From Arthrobacter ramosus (GTDB taxonomy: Bacteria > Actinomycetota > Actinomycetes > Actinomycetales > Micrococcaceae), in assembly GCF_039535095.1 (NCBI RefSeq), contig NZ_BAAAWN010000001.1:3286001-3350000 (forward strand): a stretch of DNA of 64,000 nt. Reading direction: 5' to 3'. The notes beneath the pieces are model-generated. The model saw only the letters and a program-made list of their open reading frames with translations, had not been told where the DNA came from and did not search any database. The position numbers were made by a program, and so were the translations under genes. Shown here piece by piece: positions 8,889-18,803 of the stretch. Position 1 is the first letter of the stretch. Each line of letters begins with the position of its first letter.

Positions 8889-9692
8889 ATGCATGTTGCT
8901 AGCGACGTCAAAGAGCATCTCTTCGACGTGACCATCGACGGGGCTCCCAGCCGTCCCGACGAAGTCATGCCCGACTGGTCGCCACACGACCGGTTCGGCA
9001 TCGTCGTGAGGGAACCCTTCGGGGCGCTGGGAGCGAGCCTTCTCATCCAACTGGCCGCGTTGCAGTTCTACGAGGCCCGGACCGCGAGGCGCGCCGAAAA
9101 CCCGCAATATCCCCAGACCTACCTCTTCCACGTGGGCGGCGCCTTCGGAGACCACAGCAGTTTCGATGTCTGGCCCGCCCGGCATGAGATTACGGTCGCC
9201 GACGACCCCTGCGCCCTCCTGGGGGAAATCAATGACAGGGGCATCACGCGGCTGGCGGTGCCCATCGGCCAGCCTAGGTCCCTGGATTACCTCCAGGCTC
9301 AAGCAAGCGGTTGGACCGACAGGTCCGCAGCCGTGGATCGGATAAGCAGCGTCCTGATGTATTCGCCGGACGGCAAAGTGCGTGACCACGATATGACGGT
9401 GCGCGCGGCCGACCGCCAGTTGGAACTGATGACCAGCTGGAGCCTTGACGCAGAGGGGACCAAGCGGCACTTCGACAGCCTGACGGACCAAGAGCTCGTC
9501 GAAATGGAGATCGGGCCGAGCACCGCGGCTGACCTGCGGTCCTGGACCGCGGCTTTCGGCAAGAGAATCAACGAGATCCCGCAATCACAACGCAGCGCCC
9601 TTGCCCTGCGGAGGCGCCAGGAAATGCCTGGACTTGTTCGTACCGAAACGTTCAGGCGGGTAACCGTGGACGAGGGCCTCACGCTCCTTTGA
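8889..9692 (+). CDS. Unrecognised protein of the trimethylamine oxidation unit
   Basis: 267 residues, no signal peptide, no membrane segment, rather acidic. I do not recognise a family. Visible stretches are DRFGIVVREPFGALGASLLI, FHVGGAFGDHSSFDVWPARH and EINDRGITRLAVP. The start at 8889 has AGGAG nine bases upstream. It ends 47 bp before the tmm start and is presumably co-transcribed with it. It has no cysteine motif or nucleotide-binding loop. Because the locus lacks a TMAO demethylase of the known DUF1989/GCV_T type, this protein is a candidate for that missing step or for an accessory role with Tmm; both are guesses. Confidence 0.7.
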   Translation: MHVASDVKEHLFDVTIDGAPSRPDEVMPDWSPHDRFGIVVREPFGALGASLLIQLAALQFYEARTARRAENPQYPQTYLFHVGGAFGDHSSFDVWPARHEITVADDPCALLGEINDRGITRLAVPIGQPRSLDYLQAQASGWTDRSAAVDRISSVLMYSPDGKVRDHDMTVRAADRQLELMTSWSLDAEGTKRHFDSLTDQELVEMEIGPSTAADLRSWTAAFGKRINEIPQSQRSALALRRRQEMPGLVRTETFRRVTVDEGLTLL

Positions 9693-9739
9693 GCACGGAT
9701 GCGCGCCACCCCACCCATTCAGAATGGAGTTCTGCAGAA

Positions 9740-9787
9740 ATGACCACGAAAAAAGTGCGAGTAGGCATCATTGGTGCCGGCCCTAGC
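9740..9787 (+). pseudogene. tmm: tmm 5' fragment, cut by IS1634-family insertion
   Basis: Sixteen codons from ATG at 9740 read MTTKKVRVGIIGAGPS, the first strand and glycine loop of an FAD-binding Rossmann fold. The frame then enters the insertion sequence and ends in about 45 foreign codons. Joining base 9787 to base 11773 restores [16 protein letters not shown] in frame, giving a 455-residue flavin monooxygenase. Only this piece keeps the native start. Confidence 0.92.
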
Positions 9788-9799
9788 CCGAAGTTACGA

Positions 9800-9848
9800 A
9801 GGCCTTCTGCCCGGATTTGTTGTGTTTCCGGGCGGAAGGCCTCTTTTC
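9800..9848 (+). terminator. Hairpin inside the left end of the IS
   Basis: AGGCCTTCTGCCCGG (9800-9814) pairs with CCGGGCGGAAGGCCT (9828-9842) at 14 of 15 positions and is followed by CTTTTC. It looks like an intrinsic terminator that shields the transposase from read-in transcription from tmm. Confidence 0.65.
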
Positions 9849-9921
9849 TGCCGGAATGTGTAGACAGAATATTGGGCGAGTCATACCCGATACTTGAGGA
9901 AAATCACGCTATTGTCTTGGT

Positions 9922-11688
9922 ATGACTCAGCGAGACATGCCTGTTCACGTAGTCAGAGTTCGGAAGTCCCACACGGACAAGCACGGCCAGGTCCGTGACT
10001 ACCGGTCGGCCTACCTGCGCCGGACCTTCCGCCAGGAAGGCAAGGTCCGCAATGAGACCGTGGCCAACCTCTCTGCCCTGCCCGAGCACGTGGTCGATCT
10101 GATCGAGGCCGGGCTCAAGGGCGAACAGCTCGTTCCGGCCGGCAGCGCTGCCACGGTGACACGGTCCCTGCCGCACGGGCACGTCGCCGCGGTGGCCGCG
10201 CAGGCCGGGGCGCTGGGGTTCCCGGGACTGCTGGGCCCGGCCTCGAAGCAGCGGGACCTGGCCCTGGCCCTGATCATCGCCAGGGTGTGCCGTCCTGGTT
10301 CGAAGCTGGCCACGACCCGGTGGTGGGCGGACACGACATTGGCCCAGGACCTCGGGGTGGACGGTGCCGGCACGGACGAGGTCTACGCGGCGATGGACTG
10401 GCTGGCGGCCCGGCAGCAGGGCATCGAAAAGACCCTGGCCACCAGGCACCTGTCCCCGGAGGCGAACCCGAAGAAGCTGGCGTTGTTCGACCTGTCCTCC
10501 TCCTGGGTCACCGGGCACCACTGCGAGCTGGCCGCCCGGGGCTATTCCCGCGACGGGAAGAAGGGCCTGCCGCAGATCGAATACGGGCTGCTCACCGAGC
10601 CGGACGGCCGGCCCGTCGCGGTCCGGGTCGTGGCCGGGAACACCGCGGACCCGGCCGCGTTCGAAGCTATCGCCCAGGAAATGAAGACGACCTTCGGGCT
10701 TCAGGAAATGGTCATGGTCGGGGACCGCGGAATGATCACCTCGGCCCGTATCGCCGCGCTGAAGGAACTCGGCGGCCTCGGCTGGGTCACGGCGCTGCGG
10801 GCCCCGTCTATCAAGGCCCTGGCCGCCGATGACGGGCCCCTGCAGATGTCCCTGTTCGATGAAACGAACCTGGCCGAGATCACCCACCCGGACTATCCCG
10901 GCGAACGGCTCATCGCCTGCCGCAACCCGGCCCTGGCCGCCGAACGAACCCGCAAACGCCGCGAGCTGCTCGAGGCCACCGACGCCGAGCTGGCGAAAAT
11001 CGCCGCCGCTGCCGAGGCCGGCCGGATCCGCGGAGCCGGGAAAATCGGGGTCAGGGCGGGCAAGGTCATCGGCAAGTACAACATGGAAAAGCACTACACC
11101 CTCACCATCGAGGACAACGCCTTCGGCTATGCCCGCAACGAGGAGCAGATCAGAGCCGAGGCCGCCCTGGACGGGATCTACATCATCCGCACGTCCGTCG
11201 GCGCTGCCGCAATGGACGCGGCAAGGGTCGTGGCGACCTACAAGTCGCTGGCCGGCGTCGAACGCGACTTCCGCTCGATCAAGTCCATCGACCTGTCCCT
11301 GCGCCCGATCCACCACTGGACCGAAACCAGGGTCCGCGCCCACGTGTTCATCTGCATGCTCGCCGCCTACCTCGTCTGGCACCTGCGCCGGGCCTGGGCG
11401 CCCCTGACCTTCACCGACGAAGACCGCCCGGCACCGGCTGACCCCGTCGCCCCGGCCAACCGCTCGGAAGCGGCGGACAAGAAAGCATCCACCCGCACAT
11501 CCAGCGACGGACACCCTGCCTACAGCTTCCGCGCTCTGCTCGAGCACCTCGGAACACTGACCCGAAACGACATCCGCTACGGCACCGCCCAGGACCTCCC
11601 GGTCATTCCAACCCTCGCGATCCCGACCCCCATCCAACGCCAAGCCTTCGACCTCATCGGAGAGCCCATCCCCATCCACATCAAGTAG
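9922..11688 (+). CDS. IS1634-family DDE transposase
   Basis: 588 residues of the IS4-superfamily transposases. The catalytic triad is visible as the Asp in LFDLSSSW (about residue 193), the Asp in VGDRGM (about 270) and the Glu in GVERDFRSIKSIDLSLRP (about 450); the last stretch with the following HHWTETRVRAHVFICMLA is the signature of the IS1634/IS1549 group. It catalyses cut-and-paste movement of the element in which it lies. The frame is intact and full length. The start ATG at 9922 opens the usual basic N-terminal domain. Confidence 0.95.
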   Translation: MTQRDMPVHVVRVRKSHTDKHGQVRDYRSAYLRRTFRQEGKVRNETVANLSALPEHVVDLIEAGLKGEQLVPAGSAATVTRSLPHGHVAAVAAQAGALGFPGLLGPASKQRDLALALIIARVCRPGSKLATTRWWADTTLAQDLGVDGAGTDEVYAAMDWLAARQQGIEKTLATRHLSPEANPKKLALFDLSSSWVTGHHCELAARGYSRDGKKGLPQIEYGLLTEPDGRPVAVRVVAGNTADPAAFEAIAQEMKTTFGLQEMVMVGDRGMITSARIAALKELGGLGWVTALRAPSIKALAADDGPLQMSLFDETNLAEITHPDYPGERLIACRNPALAAERTRKRRELLEATDAELAKIAAAAEAGRIRGAGKIGVRAGKVIGKYNMEKHYTLTIEDNAFGYARNEEQIRAEAALDGIYIIRTSVGAAAMDAARVVATYKSLAGVERDFRSIKSIDLSLRPIHHWTETRVRAHVFICMLAAYLVWHLRRAWAPLTFTDEDRPAPADPVAPANRSEAADKKASTRTSSDGHPAYSFRALLEHLGTLTRNDIRYGTAQDLPVIPTLAIPTPIQRQAFDLIGEPIPIHIK

Positions 11689-11712
11689 ACAGAACCCCAG
11701 CCCCCGAAAACA

Positions 11713-11744
11713 GCGAAATCCCCGCCGAGGCGGGGATTTCGCAC
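11713..11744. terminator. Hairpin at the right end of the IS
   Basis: GAAATCCCCGCC (from 11714) pairs with GGCGGGGATTTC (to 11741) around a short loop, just inside the right inverted repeat. It probably terminates transposase mRNA and also blocks transcription into the 3' part of tmm. Confidence 0.6.
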
Positions 11745-11760
11745 GTCATCACGGACGTAA

Positions 11761-13092
<1,332 letters not shown>

Positions 13093-13153
13093 TCGGGTCA
13101 CGTCCCTGATCCAGGAAGTTAACGTTCCCGAAACCCACCGCAATTGAATTTCA

Positions 13154-13177
13154 GTAAAACTAGTTTCACCACAGTAA
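13154..13177. promoter_or_regulatory. Palindromic operator candidate before the cupin-dmm genes
   Basis: GTAAAACTAGTTTCAC (13154-13169) is a 16-bp palindrome with one mismatched pair and a perfect AAACTAGTTT core; GTTTCACCACAGTAA (13163-13177) overlaps it. The half-site GTTTCAC is also present in the divergent region at 8752-8758 and inverted at 8695-8701. Its place 20-45 bp before the cupin start fits a regulator site. Confidence 0.45.
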
Positions 13178-13197
13178 ATCAAGTAGAGGAGAACACC

Positions 13198-13578
13198 ATG
13201 ACTACAACTTTGAGCGGCACGATGTCCAAGGGCGGTTCTATCCACAAGGTGGAGAATGGCTTCCTGGATCTGCCGAAGATGGATGAAGAGGGCTGCGAGG
13301 CGTTCATCGGTGACTCCTACGCGAATCCGGAAGGATCCTCGATGTGCTCAGGGTTCTTCGAGCTCAAGGCCTCCGAGCCCTTGATCTATGAGTACACCTA
13401 CGACGAGATGAAGCTGGTTGTCCAGGGCGAATTCATCCTCACGGACATGGCCACCGGCGCCGTCACCCACGCCAAAGAACGCGACATCCTGTTCTTCCCC
13501 AAGGGAACCACAGTGAAGTTCGAAACGCCGGACTACGCGCTGGGCTACTTCACAGGCGACCGTACGTTCGCTCCGTAA
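13198..13578 (+). CDS. Small single-domain cupin (EutQ-like / DUF861)
   Basis: 126 residues forming one cupin barrel; YEYTYDEMKLVVQGEFILTD is the first cupin motif and AKERDILFFPKGTTVKFETP the second. The start at 13198 has GAGGAG eight bases upstream. Cupins of this size bind a metal or small ligand and often handle labile intermediates. It stands four bases before the DmmA-like gene and is clearly part of the dimethylamine unit. A role in handling an amine-formaldehyde adduct or sensing the substrate is possible but unsupported. Confidence 0.8.
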   Translation: MTTTLSGTMSKGGSIHKVENGFLDLPKMDEEGCEAFIGDSYANPEGSSMCSGFFELKASEPLIYEYTYDEMKLVVQGEFILTDMATGAVTHAKERDILFFPKGTTVKFETPDYALGYFTGDRTFAP

Positions 13579-13581
13579 GTC

Positions 13582-14103
13582 ATGATTCCGCGCCATTCCA
13601 GCGTGCCCCGGCCGGGGGCGGCTCCGCCCCCGGCACAGGCCCGCGAGTACTTCGCAGTGTCCTTCGGAAGCGAGGGGTCCAGGGAGACAGACGCATGGCT
13701 GCGGCGGCTGGACCCCTCCATCCAGCGCCAGCATGTGGCGTTTCGGACGGGTGACGACGCCGCAGCCGCCGCGCTGCAAACGCGCCTGGCGTCCGCCGTC
13801 GTCGGCATCCGGGTGGTGCTGGCCGGACCGGAGGCGGACGTCTACGCCTGCCGGGCCCTTGCCCTCACGATGGGCGCCGTGGACGAGGAACTGGTCCTGC
13901 TGATGACGCCGGACGGCTCCCGAAGGGTCCATTGCCCCCATTGCCAGTCCACGACTGCCACGGACCAGCCCGTCGGCGAAGTGGTGGTGTGCATGGGGTG
14001 CCACAGGAACCTCGTGATCTACCACCACTTCTCACGCCGCACGGCAACGTACCTGGGCTACATGGTGGATGCCGAAGAACCAGCTAAGGAGGATGCCGCA
14101 TGA
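13582..14103 (+). CDS. dmmA: DmmA-like subunit of dimethylamine monooxygenase
   Basis: 173 residues. The C-terminal third carries a zinc-ribbon pair, CPHC and CMGC, about 18 residues apart. This protein type accompanies a PDR/VanB reductase and a DUF3445 haem protein in dimethylamine monooxygenase operons, and both follow here. It is likely an assembly or electron-transfer subunit. Its stop overlaps the next start as ATGA (14100-14103), so the subunits are translationally coupled. Recognition rests on the zinc-ribbon layout and the neighbours. Confidence 0.72.
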   Translation: MIPRHSSVPRPGAAPPPAQAREYFAVSFGSEGSRETDAWLRRLDPSIQRQHVAFRTGDDAAAAALQTRLASAVVGIRVVLAGPEADVYACRALALTMGAVDEELVLLMTPDGSRRVHCPHCQSTTATDQPVGEVVVCMGCHRNLVIYHHFSRRTATYLGYMVDAEEPAKEDAA

Positions 14104-15071
14104 CAGCGACAGCGGAAGCATCAGCACCCGCGTTGCACGACGCCCTGGAACTTGTTCTCGCGGATGTCACCGACCAGACACCGTCAATCCGGAGTTTCAC
14201 CTTCCGCGACCCAGCCGGAAACGGGCTGCCCCCCTACGTCCCGGGCAGCCATGTAATTGTCCAGTGCGGGGACAAGGCCAATGCCTATTCCCTCACCGGC
14301 TCGGGTGTCCTTCCCGATGAATACACCATTTCCGTGCTGCGGGTCGACGACGGCGGAGGCGGCTCGGCCACGCTGCACCGGCTCGCGCCGGGTGCCCGGC
14401 TCACTGTGTCCCGTCCGCGCAGCGCCTTCGCTCCGGTCGCCACGGCCAGGCACCATTTGCTCATTGCCGCCGGCATCGGCATAACACCTATGCTGTCGCA
14501 CATGCGCGCCGCAGCTGAATGGGGTCATTCCGCATCCCTGCTGTATTCCTACCGGCAGGGCGAGGGAGCCCATCTCGACGACGTCCGGGAACTTTGCGGG
14601 GAGAGCCTGCACGAGTGCACCGACCGGAGCAGTTTCCTGGCCGCGCTCGCCGTCCGGCTCGGCGAACAGCCCCTGGGCACCCACCTGTATGTCTGCGGCC
14701 CGCAGGGCTTTATGGACACGGTCCTCCACGCCGCAAGTGAAGCCGGGTGGCCCGCATCCCGGCTCCATTCGGAGCCGTTCGGTTCCGCCGACCTCGATCC
14801 AGGCCAACCGTTCAGCGTGAGGCTCAGCAGGAGCGGGACCGTGGTGGACGTACCGTCGGGCACGTCGTTGCTCGAAGCCCTCGAAGACTCCGGCCTCAAA
14901 GTGCCGTTTATGTGCCGTCAGGGCGTCTGCGGCGAGTGCGTCCTGCCCGTCCTTCGTGGAACGCCTGAACACAGGGACCTCTACTTGTCCGACGCCGAGA
15001 AAACCGCCAACAATTCGATAATGTGCTGCGTTTCACGCAGCCGTGATGCCGGACTGGAGATTGACTTTTGA
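14100..15071 (+). CDS. dmmB: PDR/VanB-family flavin-[2Fe-2S] reductase of dimethylamine monooxygenase
   Basis: 323 residues in the phthalate dioxygenase reductase order: flavin-binding barrel (YVPGSHVIVQ; YSLTGSGV), NAD domain (LLIAAGIGITPMLSHMRAAA; YVCGPQGFMDTV), then a C-terminal plant-type ferredoxin with cysteines in MCRQGVCGECVLPVLRG and MCCVSRS. It moves electrons from NAD(P)H to the haem N-demethylase encoded next. The start overlaps the DmmA-like stop (ATGA) and its own stop overlaps the following ATG (TGATG). Confidence 0.88.
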   Translation: MTATAEASAPALHDALELVLADVTDQTPSIRSFTFRDPAGNGLPPYVPGSHVIVQCGDKANAYSLTGSGVLPDEYTISVLRVDDGGGGSATLHRLAPGARLTVSRPRSAFAPVATARHHLLIAAGIGITPMLSHMRAAAEWGHSASLLYSYRQGEGAHLDDVRELCGESLHECTDRSSFLAALAVRLGEQPLGTHLYVCGPQGFMDTVLHAASEAGWPASRLHSEPFGSADLDPGQPFSVRLSRSGTVVDVPSGTSLLEALEDSGLKVPFMCRQGVCGECVLPVLRGTPEHRDLYLSDAEKTANNSIMCCVSRSRDAGLEIDF

Positions 15072-16054
15072 TGTTAAGCACGCAGGGATCAACCCTCACG
15101 CCGTCCGTCCAGCGCTTCCCGTTCCCGTTCCGCGAAGACTCCTACCGCTACAGCACCAACGTGGAACCAGCCCCGCAGTTCGTGTCGACGGATGCCGGTG
15201 GATGGGGAGACCGGCTGATCGAAATCGATCCCCACTACCGTTCCGAGCTGGAGGAACGGGCGGCAATACTCGATCGTGACCCGTCACGCATCGCAATGCT
15301 CGCGCACATGGGGCCAGCCGTCTGGGACACCATCACCACCTTGCTGCCAGTGCTGGCCGCCGACTATCCCGATGTCATGTCCTTCACGCGCGAACGCCGC
15401 CGCTGCCACTGGCGCAACGACCTCCTGCGCTTGGATATCAACTTCGTCATCGGTGATGCGTCGACCCTGCCGATGGAGCCCCTGCGCTTCATCGCCAGCC
15501 AGATCCAGGACGACATCGCTTTGCTGGATCAGCGCGAAGGCGCCCTCTGGCTGGACGCCGGCGTGATCACCTTTGCCGCAGATTGGTCGTTGGGCTTCGA
15601 CGTCGGCATGCGCTTCCTCGAGGTCCACGGCCCGGTGCCCCGGGTCCACGAAGAGCAGATCATCACGCGGGCCCAGCAATTCCTGATGAGGCTGCAGCCC
15701 GGTGAGAAGTACCGGCGGACGAATTGGACCATGACGGTGGACCGGCGACTCGACACCTCCACCGAGACCTATCCCCAATGGGGACCGGACCGGCTGGAAG
15801 TGGTTGACGACCCGGAACTGCCCAAACGGCTCCACCTGCGAGTCGAAGTCCAGCACCTCATCCGACTGCCGCAGTCCGGCGCCATCCTGTTTCTTGTCCG
15901 CACCCACATGATCTCGTTGGCCGAAATTTCCGCCGTTCCGGCGTGGCGACAACGCCTTGGCCGCGTGCTGGCCGAGCTGCCGGAGGACATGGCGGACTAC
16001 AAAGGAATCTCCCGTTACCGGGATGCGGCGGCCAACTGGCTTCTCGGAGGCTGA
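15071..16054 (+). CDS. dmmC: Haem-dependent oxidative N-demethylase, DUF3445 family (dimethylamine monooxygenase catalytic subunit)
   Basis: 327 residues of the DUF3445/HODM alpha-subunit family. Recognisable stretches are RRRCHWRNDLLRLDI, FIASQIQDDIALLDQR and RTNWTMTVDRRLDT, with a conserved HGPVPRVHEEQII block. Members bind haem through an unusual PAS-like fold and oxidatively demethylate dimethylamine to methylamine and formaldehyde. The gene is fused by TGATG overlap to the reductase gene and ends the unit before a strong terminator. Symbol order for the three subunits differs between authors, so the letter is tentative; the family call is firm. Confidence 0.86.
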   Translation: MLSTQGSTLTPSVQRFPFPFREDSYRYSTNVEPAPQFVSTDAGGWGDRLIEIDPHYRSELEERAAILDRDPSRIAMLAHMGPAVWDTITTLLPVLAADYPDVMSFTRERRRCHWRNDLLRLDINFVIGDASTLPMEPLRFIASQIQDDIALLDQREGALWLDAGVITFAADWSLGFDVGMRFLEVHGPVPRVHEEQIITRAQQFLMRLQPGEKYRRTNWTMTVDRRLDTSTETYPQWGPDRLEVVDDPELPKRLHLRVEVQHLIRLPQSGAILFLVRTHMISLAEISAVPAWRQRLGRVLAELPEDMADYKGISRYRDAAANWLLGG

Positions 16055-16134
16055 GGCCCAGGCCTGGGGAATTCCTCTCAGGCGGCCTTGGGCGTGCGAT
16101 GGTCGGCGCGGCTCCAGAACGCGAAAATGAAAGT

Positions 16135-16167
16135 GCCCCTGATCTGCGCAGCTCAGGGGCTCTTTTC
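16135..16167 (+). terminator. Rho-independent terminator after the dimethylamine monooxygenase genes
   Basis: GCCCCTGA (16135-16142) pairs with TCAGGGGC (16153-16160) around a ten-base loop, followed by TCTTTTC. It closes the plus-strand methylated-amine unit. Confidence 0.85.
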
Positions 16168-16843
16168 GGGTAGGGCTACATTCCGGGGTGGAACGGCCCA
16201 AATGGGCACCGCGCGTGCTCATCATTTTTCGTTGCTCGCCATAGTTTCCGGTGGGTAAACGGTGGGCGAATCGCCCCGCCTGGCGGGGCATGTCGCAGGA
16301 TTCCGGCTAGCACTTTTAGACCGGTCCGAATCTTCCGCAAGGGAGTTTCAACGGTCATGCCGCCTACCTCCTCCGATCCTATGAAGAGGAATGCAGCTGG
16401 CGCTTCCGCCGGCGATCAAACCGCGGAGACGACGGAGAGACTGATGAGAACAACGCCAGAAGCGAGCCTCAGCACCGCGGAAGGTGCCGGAGCGACTTCA
16501 ACGCGTGGTTGTCTTCGCGCATGGAAGCATAGAGGACATGCCTTGTCCGGACACATCACCGAAGGCATCGCTGTGTACGCGGCCTTCGTGAGGCTGGGAT
16601 CGCATCCCGGCCTCATATGTTCGCCATCCCCGACGCTCGGTCAAGGGCCCGTTCGCCTCACTGCGTGATGGGCCAGCGGCCCACCCTTGACAGCCGTGCC
16701 AAGGATGGACACGACGGCCTCTATCGGGATGCTGGCAACACTGAGATGGCCCTGCCAAATCGCTCGGATTGCGATCGACTGGCGCGAGGGACGTCGTACC
16801 AGTCACATATTGGTGGGTCCGGAGTGCAAGGCATTGGGGTGGG
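16168..16843. other. Gene-free stretch
   Basis: About 680 bp between the terminator and the next supported gene. Short open frames exist on both strands (for example 16357-16668 plus), but none has a ribosome site, a recognisable domain or consistent codon use. It marks the start of the mosaic accessory block. Confidence 0.5.
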
Positions 16844-17272
16844 TTAGCTGAAAAGGCCGGTGCAGGGCTGGCGGTACCGGCTCAGGAGCTGGGCGGCGTC
16901 CTCGGGAAGGTCAGCCGGGGCGTGGGCCTGGCCGTGCTTCCACCAGTAGTGAGCGTGCTTGGTAATCTCATCCCATTGTCTGGCTTCAGTCCTGTAGTAC
17001 GTGCAGGTCACGTCGCCGTCGCGGTAGCTGGCGACCCCGAACAGTTTGCCGGCACCGTCTGCAGTGCGGGTGGCTGCAACGATGACAAATGGCCACTGTC
17101 CCAGGTTCCACCCATCGGCCCCCCAGTTGGGGATGGCGGCCCATCCGTGTTCCCTGATCAGATCCATCCAGCCATATCCGTCGTTCACGGGATAATCGCC
17201 AAGGACTACGGCGGCGGGGACTACCTCGCCCGTGTCCTTGGTGGTGACGGGCCCGATCCTGACAGCGTTCAT
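16844..17272 (-). CDS. Hypothetical protein
   Basis: 142 residues from ATG at 17272; the frame is open further upstream but that part reads like non-coding sequence. The protein is soluble and rich in tryptophan and aromatic residues (GYGWMDLIREHGWAAIPNWG, HAHYWWKHGQAH). No family is recognised. There is no good ribosome site before the chosen start, and it has no operon partner. Confidence 0.5.
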   Translation of the reverse strand: MNAVRIGPVTTKDTGEVVPAAVVLGDYPVNDGYGWMDLIREHGWAAIPNWGADGWNLGQWPFVIVAATRTADGAGKLFGVASYRDGDVTCTYYRTEARQWDEITKHAHYWWKHGQAHAPADLPEDAAQLLSRYRQPCTGLFS

Positions 17273-17551
17273 GGTTGTGTGTCCAAAACTCGAGCAGCCA
17301 TTTTGCTGCCCGTGAGAGCGGTGAAAAAGGACATGAGACCCTCCATGGGTTCGGTCTGTCGACGTTCCGGACAACATGGCCGCCCCCGCGGCCCACACAC
17401 CGGTAATCGACGCACCACCCGGAAAAGTCACGCGCCGGGGATCGTTTCTCGAAAATTTTTCCCACCTGCCACGAAACACCCGCCATCCCGAAGGAGGTTC
17501 CCAAACGACCTCCGCCGCCTGTGGTCTTGAGACTCCCCGAACTGGACGTCG

Positions 17552-18044
17552 TCAGCTGGAGATCCCTCGTCCCGGGAAGAAGTCAGCACTTTGGACATGG
17601 TCCATTGCTGCGGTGAACTCGGGGTCACCGAGGCGGCGTTACCTCTCCTGCGGACTGAGGTCCTCAACACGGGTCTGGATCCAGTACAGGTTGCCCAGCG
17701 GGTCGCGCACCCCCCGACCCGGTCGCCGAAGAACAGGTGGGTGGGCTCGGTAACCGAGGTACCGCCCGCCGCAACGGCCTGACGTTGCACCACGTCGGCA
17801 TCCTCCACCTGGAGGCGGAGGAAGCCGGGGGGGTCGCGGCCACTCCGGTCGAGCGTCGAACATCATCACCACCGAGTCACCGATCCGTAGCCCGGCATGC
17901 GCGATGCGTCCGTCTTTGCCGAGCAGGCGCGCGGGTTCCTCTGCGCCGAAGGCCCTTCTCGTGTGGTTGATGAGCCGCGCCGTGTCGGGAGGTGATCCGG
18001 GGTGTCACCGTGCTGCAGCCCTCGGGAAGCGGCTTGACGGACAT
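17552..18044 (-). pseudogene. Frameshifted VOC/glyoxalase-family (PhnB-like) gene
   Basis: Reading from ATG at 18044 gives MSVKPLPEG, the usual start of a PhnB-like VOC protein. The rest is spread over different frames: GSVTRW and VMMFDARPEWP, then DADVVQRQAVAAGGTSVTEP, then RDPLGNLYWIQTRVEDLSPQ, and finally LGDPEFTAAMDHVQSADFF. The pieces are in family order and cover a typical full length of about 160 residues, so the gene was recently intact and has several indels. It can make no functional product. Confidence 0.75.
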
Positions 18045-18371
18045 AGCAACTGCCCTGGAGCGCGAGCGCCTCAAAGTGATGATGAAGCTGAGGACCCATG
18101 GCAGAACCTCTGGTGGCTCTACGCGCCCGCACCCGGACAATCTGACCCGCGACCAACATGGGATGGCGGCTCAGACACCGTGTTCCGAACGCTCAACGAA
18201 TACCTGCGGTAAGCTCGCTGACAGATCTCTATGCGCACGCCTCCGATGCTCCGTTGATGGTTCCGCAAACGGACCTCCGAACCGCCATTTCAAGCTGCGA
18301 TTTAAGCGGCAAACAAAGTCAACAGTCACAATATTGCCTCCGCCGCCTGCGGTGAGGATGTTGTCGCCAGC
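18045..18371. other. Gene-free stretch with one copy of a dispersed repeat
   Basis: About 330 bp without a supported gene, between the VOC remnant and the DUF309 gene. It contains the 65-bp repeat at 18260-18324 that recurs at 28809-28873. Confidence 0.45.
18260..18324 (+). repeat. Dispersed 65-bp repeat, copy A
   Basis: Starts GTTCCGCAAACGGACC and continues through CCGCCATTTCAAGCTGCGAT. The same sequence with about ten substitutions is found in the same orientation at 28809-28873. One frame of both copies reads HFKLRF-RQTKS, but neither lies in a supported gene. Origin unknown. Confidence 0.75.
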
Positions 18372-18803
18372 TCAGCGGCCGGTGCGCATCCGATCACGGG
18401 CGCAACTCACGACGGCGGACAAGTCGAGCCCGTACCTCGGACCTTCCCCGGAACCGTACTCCTCGAGTCGGGCCGCACCGCGCTCAAGGAGCCGGAGCGC
18501 GCCAACGCTGTTCCCTCGCGCGGCGTGGGTGAGACCGACGCAGATCTGGGCGAGACCTTGCCAAAGGTTGCTCTCTTCGGCCGGCCCAGCTTTCCAACGG
18601 GCCTCGAGTACCTCATGGGCGGCGAAGGGCCGGCCAGCTTCCACCAGGCTCCGGGCCGAGACCAACGTCTGCGCCGGCGGGAGCGGCTCCTCCGAGACAG
18701 GCTCGACGCCAGCGCTTCCGTACGGCAGCGGCCGCCCAAGAGCATCACGTGGCCGGGCCTGCCGCGGGCGCCTTGAAGCATCTCGATCCCTGTCACCGGT
18801 CAT
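18372..18803 (-). CDS. DUF309-domain protein
   Basis: 143 residues with the DUF309 core: AGRPFAAHEVLEARWKAGP and LWQGLAQICVGLTHAARGN form the two conserved helices with the paired histidines. The N-terminal ARPRDALGRPLPYG is typical of actinobacterial members. The function is not known; the family is small, helical and predicted to bind a metal or small ligand. No operon partner. The gene is intact although its surroundings are decayed. Confidence 0.8.
   Translation of the reverse strand: MTGDRDRDASRRPRQARPRDALGRPLPYGSAGVEPVSEEPLPPAQTLVSARSLVEAGRPFAAHEVLEARWKAGPAEESNLWQGLAQICVGLTHAARGNSVGALRLLERGAARLEEYGSGEGPRYGLDLSAVVSCARDRMRTGR

Noticed and set aside
9904..11679. 591-codon minus-strand frame opposite the transposase
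   Set aside because: Mirror of the transposase third-position GC; no recognisable motif.
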